From assembly GCA_947460345.1 (NCBI GenBank), contig CANHGM010000027.1:1-33599 (forward strand): DNA of 33,599 nt. The letters run 5' to 3'. The translations under genes and the position numbers were made by a program. Source of the DNA: Bacteroidota bacterium. Lineage in GTDB: Bacteria; Bacteroidota; Bacteroidia; UKL13-3. The notes under the pieces were generated by a model. The model was not told the DNA's origin and ran no database searches. It worked only from the letters and a program-made list of their open reading frames with translations. This document shows, piece after piece, positions 16,881 to 23,798 of the stretch. Numbering within the stretch: position 1 is the stretch's first letter; each line of letters opens with the position of its first letter.

Positions 16881-17954
16881 TTATCGATAAAATATATTGC
16901 CAAAAATTCTTTTACTATATTCCCATAAAGTAACATCATCTGCATGTATTTTAGTTTGAGTGAACATGCCAGGTATAATGTCTTTTCTTTTAGTTGATAG
17001 GGTAGAAGTAATATATACTGCTTGTCTTCCTCCAACAAGTTGTATGACGTTGTCTATATTAGATATATTGGCTGTTAGCTGTTCGTCAGTATGGAAAAGA
17101 TATAAAACAACTTCGTCATTCTCTTTTATATACTGCATTTCTTTAAATTGGATAGGTGCAATCACTATAAGAGAAGAAGTATCAAGCAAAGTGGCTAAAA
17201 TTTCTACATCAGATATGGCTCCCTTTTTGTGTTGCAACATGCCACTAAAGGGTGCAGTAACAGTAAATTTTTGAAGCCTTGATTTGATCATTGAAATTTG
17301 ATTGCTTATAGCATCTATTTTAGCTAGGCTTAAATCTAATTGTTGTTTTTTATCACCTGATTGCAACTTCATGATTCTTGCATTTTGTAAGTCGATATCG
17401 ATTTGTAAAATTTCTAAATTATTTTGAGCAATTTCATATTCTTGTTTTGAAATCAAGCTGTCTTTATATAGTTTTTCGGTGCGTTCAAATAATTTTTTTT
17501 GATTGATATATTTTTCAGTAGAAAGTTTTTTATTGGCTAATGCTTCTGAAATAATTTCAGGTTTTTCGCCTGTAGCTGTTACTTCATATCCTGCTTGTTC
17601 TATTTTTAAATTATTTTCAAGTTGTGCTAGTTCGTTGGCCAGTTCATTCGAATATAATCTACCGATGACGTCTCCTTTGCTTAAAAACTTTTTGCTACTT
17701 AAATTACTTTCTAGTTCAAAGTCAAACATATCGCCTCTTAAAAATTCTCTTCCACCATAATTGTTTATTTGGTCAAGAGCATTGTCTTTCATAGTAGCTA
17801 ATATTCGACCGTCTGTAGTTCTTCCTAGTATCCATTCTTTGGTAGCGAATATCTTTCCAGTTGCATATATATTGTATGGAACTTTTAGAGGCAAAAACCT
17901 AATGATAATGAAAAGGAGAGCAAGTGAAGACAGAATAATATATGTTTTTTTCAT
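16881..17954 (-). CDS. HlyD-type periplasmic adaptor (membrane fusion) protein
   Basis: A 357-residue adaptor anchored by one N-terminal helix (IILSSLALLFIIIRFLPL). A half-lipoyl segment follows (KFLSKGDVIGRLYSNELA), then a long coiled-coil hairpin of about 120 residues rich in Leu/Glu/Lys/Gln. The return lipoyl half FTVTAPFSGMLQHKKGAISD and a beta-barrel domain (VIAPIQFKEMQYIKENDEVVLYL) complete it. Such proteins bridge an inner-membrane transporter to a TolC channel. No ABC, RND or MFS pump accompanies it; its operon partners are VTC and DUF4956. The loop around residues 40-80 (GRTTDGRILATMKDNALDQI) before the lipoyl half is unusual. Its ATG overlaps the lipoprotein stop (ATGA at 17951-17954). 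Confidence 0.85.
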   Translation of the reverse strand: MKKTYIILSSLALLFIIIRFLPLKVPYNIYATGKIFATKEWILGRTTDGRILATMKDNALDQINNYGGREFLRGDMFDFELESNLSSKKFLSKGDVIGRLYSNELANELAQLENNLKIEQAGYEVTATGEKPEIISEALANKKLSTEKYINQKKLFERTEKLYKDSLISKQEYEIAQNNLEILQIDIDLQNARIMKLQSGDKKQQLDLSLAKIDAISNQISMIKSRLQKFTVTAPFSGMLQHKKGAISDVEILATLLDTSSLIVIAPIQFKEMQYIKENDEVVLYLFHTDEQLTANISNIDNVIQLVGGRQAVYITSTLSTKRKDIIPGMFTQTKIHADDVTLWEYSKRIFGNIFYR

Positions 17955-18934
17955 TTTACCTGACTTATACTTATTTTATATAGTGTTGGAGAAACAGATT
18001 GATAGTTTTCATTTGAGAGCAATAATGAGTCGTTGTTTATATAACATACACCTTCAATTTGTCCTACGTTGTTTCTAGAGCCAAGCTGAACTTTGTATTT
18101 GTTCCCAGTAAAAAATTGATTGTCTTTAAAGTTTTTTAAGACCCAAAGAAATGCATCGTTGGTATATGGATTATAACCTGTTAATGTAATAGATTTTTGA
18201 TCTATGGAAATATCAGCACCTGTTACTAAGCCATTGGTGTTGAATAATCCTTTTAGCTCAGCGGTATAGGTTCCAGATTGTTTTGGAATTTTATAAAGTC
18301 TTGTTTTTAAATCTTTATGACATTTAGTAAATAAGTAAATACTTTCATCTTTTACAATCATGGCTTCGCAGTCATAATTATTGATTTCAGCTTTTCTAAA
18401 ATCTGTTTGATCTGGATAGTTAAAACTAATTGTTTCAATAGAAGCTTTGCTGTTGTTTTTAAAAAGTGTATCAGCAATCTTTTTTATTTTATATATAACC
18501 AAATCAGTACGGTTTCCATTGTTGTTGCCAAAGTCACCTACATATATATATTCATCATCTTGAGCAATATCTTCCCAATCGGTATTCAATGAATTATTTA
18601 AAAATATATTTTCTTTCTCTCCACCATCACTGGTATCAATACTAAATATTTTTGTCTCCCCACCACCGTCAGTAAATGTCCATATTCTTTGGTTGCTATA
18701 TAACAAACCTGAGTTCTCATTAAATTTCGTTTTTAATTGTAAGAAGCTATCTGGTTTGATATTGAAAGTAGGATAAACACAAGAAGTGTCATCATATTTC
18801 GACTCGCTTGAAAAGTTATTAGCGGCTGAATCAGTACAACCACTTTTGGATGAGCAAGAGCAAAGTGCTAATATACAAATTATTAGCAATAGTTTTGTGG
18901 TTTTTAAATCTTTTACTCTAGTTCTTAGCTTCAT
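17951..18934 (-). CDS. Lipoprotein with a beta-propeller-like domain
   Basis: A 327-residue lipoprotein, first gene of the export operon. The lipobox LCSC puts the lipidated Cys at residue 27. Next comes CTDSAANNFSSESKYDDTSC, a copy of the Bacteroidota extracellular module usually read as GCTDxxAxNYxxxAxxDDGSC. The remaining 270 residues have repeating strand motifs (NEDWEDIAQDDEYIYVGDFGNN-like, NYDCEAMIVKDESIYLFTK, QIEGVCYINNDSLLLSNEN) that look like propeller blades. The exact family is not certain. It starts from a back-to-back promoter at 18938-18953 and overlaps the adaptor gene by 4 nt. It may be the surface or periplasmic component that handles the exported product. Confidence 0.75.
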   Translation of the reverse strand: MKLRTRVKDLKTTKLLLIICILALCSCSSKSGCTDSAANNFSSESKYDDTSCVYPTFNIKPDSFLQLKTKFNENSGLLYSNQRIWTFTDGGGETKIFSIDTSDGGEKENIFLNNSLNTDWEDIAQDDEYIYVGDFGNNNGNRTDLVIYKIKKIADTLFKNNSKASIETISFNYPDQTDFRKAEINNYDCEAMIVKDESIYLFTKCHKDLKTRLYKIPKQSGTYTAELKGLFNTNGLVTGADISIDQKSITLTGYNPYTNDAFLWVLKNFKDNQFFTGNKYKVQLGSRNNVGQIEGVCYINNDSLLLSNENYQSVSPTLYKISISQVK

Positions 18935-18937
18935 TAT

Positions 18938-18953
18938 TATCTTTGCAAATATA
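18938..18953. promoter_or_regulatory. Abutting divergent promoter boxes
   Basis: TATCTTTG (18938-18945, plus strand) is followed directly by CAAATATA (18946-18953), which on the minus strand reads TATATTTG. Both match TAnnTTTG and they touch without a gap. The plus box ends 7 nt before the ATG at 18953; the minus box ends 11 nt before the ATG at 18934. The 18 bp between the two start codons thus hold the promoter cores of both transcripts, and both leaders would be zero to a few nucleotides long. Confidence 0.65.
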
Positions 18954-19504
18954 TGGATGTTAAGAAATTATTAACTCATTTTAGGAAAAAACTCTGTTTT
19001 TGTTTGATTTTATTTTTGTTGAATATTAATAATCAAGCAATTGCTCAGGCAGATAGCAGTTGTTTTAAGTTCAAGCCATATTCCTTGGGTTTTGATTATC
19101 ATTTACAAATAAATCATTTAGATTTTTCTCCTCAATTATATATTTTGCAGTACAAAAATATAGAAGGATTAGTTAGTTTGCACACATTATATTATTTTAA
19201 TAATACTGATAGGAAAGGTAAAATATCTTATGGAGTTGGTGCTATAGCAAGATACTTTTTCAATAAAAATATATATACGCAAGTTTCTTATCAGTATTTA
19301 AACATACCCATATTGCAGAATTTTGATATGACTTATACTAGAGCCATGAAAGCAGATATATTTTTAGGGATAGGGTATAGGCAAGAATTTTCAACACATT
19401 GGCATGCTCAATTAACGGCTATGTATAATGTAAACTATAAAGATTATTCACCATACGAGTCTAAAGTGTTGCTGAAAGCAGGTTTTGTGTATAAATTGAA
19501 ATAA
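18953..19504 (+). CDS. Small beta-barrel-like envelope protein
   Basis: A 183-residue exported protein with a signal peptide (LCFCLILFLLNINNQAIAQA) and a mature part made of alternating Tyr/Phe-rich strands (YHLQINHLDFSPQLYILQYK, KISYGVGAIARYFFNKNIYTQ, ADIFLGIGYRQEF) ending VLLKAGFVYKLK. That pattern and its final aromatic-x-Leu-Lys fit a small outer-membrane beta-barrel of perhaps eight strands. No family is recognised with certainty. It is divergent from the VTC/TolC operon and shares its promoter region, so the two may be co-regulated. It ends 1 bp before the convergent glycosyltransferase gene. Confidence 0.65.
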   Translation: MDVKKLLTHFRKKLCFCLILFLLNINNQAIAQADSSCFKFKPYSLGFDYHLQINHLDFSPQLYILQYKNIEGLVSLHTLYYFNNTDRKGKISYGVGAIARYFFNKNIYTQVSYQYLNIPILQNFDMTYTRAMKADIFLGIGYRQEFSTHWHAQLTAMYNVNYKDYSPYESKVLLKAGFVYKLK

Positions 19505-19505
19505 A

Positions 19506-20522
19506 TTACAACCAGTTTAACTCGCTGAATTTTTTCTTATTTTTGATGAAATATTGAAAGATGATACTGCCTTTATATATACCGAATTTATTCTGATTAT
19601 TTCCATTTTTAGGTTTTTCTTTTTGCCATTTAAATATATGCTTAAAAAACTGTCTGTGGGCTTTAGATACAGCCCAAGCATCATCTTTTCGTTTGTCTTT
19701 TACCAAAATTATAATTGACACAAAATCTAAGCAAAGTCTCATTGGGATTTTAATCAATCGCTCTAAACTACCCATGTTTCTCCACATGATAATGAGGTTG
19801 TTTCTAAAATTTAAATAGGTTTTGTAGTGATTTGATTTGTTTAATGTACCGCCACCCACATGATATATTTCAGATTCAGGACATACATATATTTTATATC
19901 CATTGTTTTTTAGTCTCCAACAAAAATCTATTTCTTCCATATGGGCAAACAGAGGTTCGTATAGACCTCCAAATAAATGATATATCTCGGCTTTTACAAA
20001 CAAACAAGCACCTGTAGCCCAAAATACCTCTGTAGGATTGTTGTATTGTTTTATATCTTCTTCTAATGTCTCAAAAATTCTACCTCTACAAAACATATAA
20101 CCCATGCTATCCATATATCCACCAGAAGCACCAGCATATTCAAATAATTTTTTATCATCAAACATTTTGATTTTAGGTTGACAGGCTGCAATTTTTTCAT
20201 CACTTTCCATCAATTTTATCACTGGCTCTATCCAATTGGGTGTAACTTCTATATCGCTATTTAGTAATATATAATAATCTGCTATTACATGTTTCAAACT
20301 ATCGTTATACCCTTTTGAAAAACCACCATTACTTTCGTTTTGAATGATTGTGATGCTTGGATAATTTTTACTTAAAAATGCAATTGAGTCATCTGAAGAA
20401 TAATTGTCGGCCACTACAATTTCTAAATTTGAATATGTTGAAGCCATTACAGATGGTAAAAATTTTTCTAACCAATGTTTACCATTGTAATTTAAAATGA
20501 CAGCAGCTACTCTTTTGTTCAA
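19506..20522 (-). CDS. Family 2 glycosyltransferase
   Basis: A 338-residue GT2 (GT-A fold) glycosyltransferase. RVAAVILNYNGKHWLEKFL opens the nucleotide-binding region; VVADNYSSDDS and NGGFSKGYN follow. LLNSDIEV (NSD at 88-90) is the metal-binding DxD-type motif. GACLFVKAEIYHLFGGLYEP and HMEEIDFCWRLKNNGYKIY carry the catalytic ED block. The rhamnosyltransferase-like organisation (WbbL type) suggests a role in polysaccharide or glycolipid assembly; donor and acceptor are unknown. The C-terminal part may associate with the membrane. The start is TTG, 2 nt after the stop of the upstream envelope-protein gene. Confidence 0.88.
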   Translation of the reverse strand: MNKRVAAVILNYNGKHWLEKFLPSVMASTYSNLEIVVADNYSSDDSIAFLSKNYPSITIIQNESNGGFSKGYNDSLKHVIADYYILLNSDIEVTPNWIEPVIKLMESDEKIAACQPKIKMFDDKKLFEYAGASGGYMDSMGYMFCRGRIFETLEEDIKQYNNPTEVFWATGACLFVKAEIYHLFGGLYEPLFAHMEEIDFCWRLKNNGYKIYVCPESEIYHVGGGTLNKSNHYKTYLNFRNNLIIMWRNMGSLERLIKIPMRLCLDFVSIIILVKDKRKDDAWAVSKAHRQFFKHIFKWQKEKPKNGNNQNKFGIYKGSIIFQYFIKNKKKFSELNWL

Positions 20523-20524
20523 CG

Positions 20525-21763
20525 TTATATTTTTTTTGTAAAATTAATAAATAAGCCGGCACCTGACATAACAGAAGGAGCCACTATTCCTTTTAGTCCT
20601 TTAACCAGTATATCAATACTATTCTGGCGGTAAAGCCAAGAATAGCCTATGTTTATATCATAATAATTATATCCACCTAAACACAATTGTGTGTTTATAG
20701 AATGATGGTTTTTTATTTTATAATAAGTACAAGCTAATTTAGGAATTTTGTATGCTTGGTATATATAGTCTAACGAAATATTTAGCACATCATTACCCAT
20801 TTTTTTAATATATTTTATATAAAAAAGTGCAGGCAACATTTGGTTGTATTTTTTATTGTATATATATTGATTGGGTATTTGTTTTAGGCTGTCTTCAATT
20901 CTTTTTCTAGCATCAGCAGATTGTAGCATTTGAAAATCATTAATGATAAGTCCTTCAAAATGGATAGTGGTGTCAATATCTGTAGTTTTTGGATTGTTAA
21001 CCCATGACACAAATCCAAAGTCTTTAAACCCAATAACAAAAGTTTGTTTTTTTTGTGGCAACACCATTTCAAAGTTAACTGCAGTGCCTATACCTCCTTG
21101 TTTTATAAAGGTATTTGATAGCGGTTTAGATTGATAGGTTTCGCTATTGAGTCTGATGTTTATATATTCACCATCTTTATCAGTATATACATTTCCACTA
21201 TAAATGTTTGCTTTGGTGTTCCAATAGCCAGAAACTATACTGATACCAGAACTGATGCTGTATTTTCTTTTTATTATTTTATAACCCACAGATGCAAATT
21301 GCCACGAAACATTCATATATGAAATATTAGATAAGTCTTTGTTTTCTCCAGCATAATAACTATTGCCATTAAGAGCTAACTCTAACAGTGGTTTGGTTAA
21401 ATTTGCGTGCAGATGAGACCTTTGGCCAATTTCAAACCATAAGCAGTTTTTGTTTTTTTGTTTAGCAATCCACTGAGCAGATATAGACAAATCATAACCA
21501 ATGCTGTTTTCTTGAAACATATGCTTAAATATTTTTTTCTTAGAATTGTTGTCAATTGTTTCAGCTCTAATAAAAGAAAGAATTCCTTGGTTAGTAAAAC
21601 CTTTTGAACCAAAATCAACATCAGATTTGAGAATAAGTTGGTTATTGACTTGAGGTAGTTGATGTGAAACTATAAAGTTTTGAATCTCTGATGTATCCTG
21701 ACTTACAGCAGTTTTGGTACACAGAAAAATGAATGCAACGATATGTAAATATTTTTTTAAGAT
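20525..21763 (-). CDS. Envelope/outer-membrane protein with no clear start codon
   Basis: The only ATG in this frame (21520) begins MFQENSIGYDLS, but the frame stays open upstream to a TAA at 21778-21776. That extension encodes an evident signal peptide, KKYLHIVAFIFLCTKTAVSQ, then DTSEIQNFIVSHQLPQVNN. The real protein therefore begins near 21763, giving about 413 residues. No ATG, GTG or TTG lies between the TAA and the signal peptide. The codon at 21763 is ATC, just before TTA and a run of seven A. The mature part is rich in Tyr/Phe/Asn strands (SISSGISIVSGYWNTKANIY, CLGGYNYYDINIGYSWLYR), typical of a Bacteroidota barrel protein. Either an unusual start, a lost start or a base error is involved. 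A degenerate box TATATTTA lies at 21791-21784. Confidence 0.55.
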   Translation of the reverse strand: MLKKYLHIVAFIFLCTKTAVSQDTSEIQNFIVSHQLPQVNNQLILKSDVDFGSKGFTNQGILSFIRAETIDNNSKKKIFKHMFQENSIGYDLSISAQWIAKQKNKNCLWFEIGQRSHLHANLTKPLLELALNGNSYYAGENKDLSNISYMNVSWQFASVGYKIIKRKYSISSGISIVSGYWNTKANIYSGNVYTDKDGEYINIRLNSETYQSKPLSNTFIKQGGIGTAVNFEMVLPQKKQTFVIGFKDFGFVSWVNNPKTTDIDTTIHFEGLIINDFQMLQSADARKRIEDSLKQIPNQYIYNKKYNQMLPALFYIKYIKKMGNDVLNISLDYIYQAYKIPKLACTYYKIKNHHSINTQLCLGGYNYYDINIGYSWLYRQNSIDILVKGLKGIVAPSVMSGAGLFINFTKKI

Positions 21764-21812
21764 ACTTGGTTTAAATTAAGCGGTAAATATACTACATTAA
21801 ATTAATTTGTTC

Positions 21813-21843
21813 TTTGTTTTAAGTGTCAATCAGTTTTTATTTG
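21813..21843 (+). promoter_or_regulatory. Promoter of the DUF3857/transglutaminase gene
   Basis: TTTG (21813-21816) and the near-consensus box TTTATTTG (21836-21843, one mismatch to TAnnTTTG) are separated by 19 bp. The ATG at 21848 follows only 4 nt after the box. Confidence 0.5.
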
Positions 21844-21847
21844 CAGG

Positions 21848-23791
21848 ATGAAGTTTATAATATCTTTGATATGTGGATGTGTGTTTGTTGTGAATCATTT
21901 GTATGCTCAATCTGATAATCCTACGAATGAATTTGAAAAATATAAAAAATTATATCTAGAAGAAAATGCTGTTTTTATAAAACATATAGATCGTGTAAAA
22001 ATTTCTTTGACAAAAGATAAAATCAATCCAATTAAAATAGAAGCCACTAATACTGAAGAGCTATTATTACTAAATGATAATGCTGCTTATTTTGCAAATA
22101 GGGTGTTAACGTCTTCTGTTTATGCCATGCTCAAAGATTTCGATGTATATTCATTGAACGCTGATGGTAATAAATATAAAAAAGTAAAAGTAAAAGATAT
22201 CATTACCGGGCAATCGAGCGATGGGATGATTTTTTATGATAGCGTTGTTGAGAAACGTATATACTTTTCTGATGTTAAAAAGGGAACCAAAACATATATA
22301 AACCAAACAATTGATTACCCAGAACCCAGAATGCTAAGGCCTTATTTTTTCCAAACATTTGCTCCTGCTCAAGAAATGGCTCTTGAAATTGAAGTGCCTA
22401 AGGGTATGAATATTAAATGGAAAATTTTTAATGATAGTTTGAATTTAATTAGAATTATTAGTTATGAAAGTAAAGGCAAAACAATATATAAATTTTCAGC
22501 AAGCAATACACCAAGGATAAAAAAAGAAGCTAACAATCCTGATGTGAGATACTTTGTTCCACATTTGATGTTTTGGATAGAAAACTATACTTTGAATAAT
22601 GAAACGGTAGCTGTGCTTGATGGTGCTGAATCTTTATATAAATGGAAAAGGCATTATATAGAAGGTCAAATAGATTCTGTTTCACCCGAATTAAAACATA
22701 TAGTTGATTCACTTACCACTGGTCAGAAAAACGAATTAGATAAAGTTAGAAATATATTTTATTGGGTAGAAGACCATATAAAATATGTAGCTTTTGAGGC
22801 TGGCTTAGAAGGCTTTATTCCAAGAAGTGCCTACAAAGTTTGTGATAGAAGGTATGGCGACTGTAAAGACATGGCTAATATATTAGTTTCTATGCTCAAA
22901 TCAGCCGGAATTAAGGCTTGTTTAGTTTGGATTGCTTCAAGAGATTTACCTTACAAATATTCAGTAACACCCTTACCCAATATTTCTAATCATATGATTG
23001 CATTATATAAAGATGGAGACCGTAATATATTTTTAGATGCTACAGGTCAATATTTACCTTTTGGCAGACCAACATCATTTATTCAAGGTAAAGAAGCATT
23101 GGTAGCTATAGATGCTAATCATTTCGAAATTGTATCTGTTCCTGTTATTCAGCCTTCTGAAAATGCAACTAGAGATAGTTTTGTTTTTGAATTAAAAAAC
23201 AATAATATTATTGGTGCAAGTCATGCCTCTTACTCTGGTTATATAAAAGTGAATCTGACACAAAGGTTAGATGGTGCTAAAGAAGAAGATCAAAAAAAAA
23301 TAGTCGAAGAAATATCAGCCATTGGCACAAATAAATTTAAACTTAAGTCATACAAAATTGACAATGTAAACAATAGAGATTTGCCTTTACATATTCAAAC
23401 AACTTTTGAAATTCCTGAGTATATACAAACAAATAAAGATGAGATATATATAAATTTGAACGTTGATAAAACATATAATAATTCATCAATAGATACTGCC
23501 CAAAACAAACAAATGATTGAGAGTGAATATAAAAATCTGTTTTCTACAGTAACTGTATTTATGTTGCCCTCTCAATATAAAGTAGAATATATACCTGAAA
23601 AATTTAGTAGAAAAAGTGATTTATTGGATATAGATATTACCTATTCACAAAAAGGAGATTTGATTATTCAACACAAAACAATTGTAGCTAATTACCTCAT
23701 GATATATCCAAAAGATTTTGAATATATAAACCAATCTATCAAAAAGTTAAATAAAGCATATAACGAAGTAGTTATTTTAAAAAAGAAATAG
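21848..23791 (+). CDS. DUF3857 and transglutaminase-like domain protein
   Basis: A 647-residue exported protein: signal peptide (FIISLICGCVFVVNHLYAQ), then a DUF3857 domain (about 50-260), a transglutaminase-like papain-fold domain (about 285-410) and a C-terminal beta region. The catalytic triad is visible as Cys339 (RYGDCKDMANILVSML), His382 (NISNHMIALY) and Asp397 (FLDATGQYLPFG). The substrate is unknown; such proteins act in the periplasm on peptides or proteins. Its promoter region is divergent from the envelope-protein gene at 21763, so it may be expressed together with it. It converges on the ABC transporter gene with a 7-nt gap and no visible terminator. Confidence 0.87.
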   Translation: MKFIISLICGCVFVVNHLYAQSDNPTNEFEKYKKLYLEENAVFIKHIDRVKISLTKDKINPIKIEATNTEELLLLNDNAAYFANRVLTSSVYAMLKDFDVYSLNADGNKYKKVKVKDIITGQSSDGMIFYDSVVEKRIYFSDVKKGTKTYINQTIDYPEPRMLRPYFFQTFAPAQEMALEIEVPKGMNIKWKIFNDSLNLIRIISYESKGKTIYKFSASNTPRIKKEANNPDVRYFVPHLMFWIENYTLNNETVAVLDGAESLYKWKRHYIEGQIDSVSPELKHIVDSLTTGQKNELDKVRNIFYWVEDHIKYVAFEAGLEGFIPRSAYKVCDRRYGDCKDMANILVSMLKSAGIKACLVWIASRDLPYKYSVTPLPNISNHMIALYKDGDRNIFLDATGQYLPFGRPTSFIQGKEALVAIDANHFEIVSVPVIQPSENATRDSFVFELKNNNIIGASHASYSGYIKVNLTQRLDGAKEEDQKKIVEEISAIGTNKFKLKSYKIDNVNNRDLPLHIQTTFEIPEYIQTNKDEIYINLNVDKTYNNSSIDTAQNKQMIESEYKNLFSTVTVFMLPSQYKVEYIPEKFSRKSDLLDIDITYSQKGDLIIQHKTIVANYLMIYPKDFEYINQSIKKLNKAYNEVVILKKK

Positions 23792-23798
23792 ATAAAAA

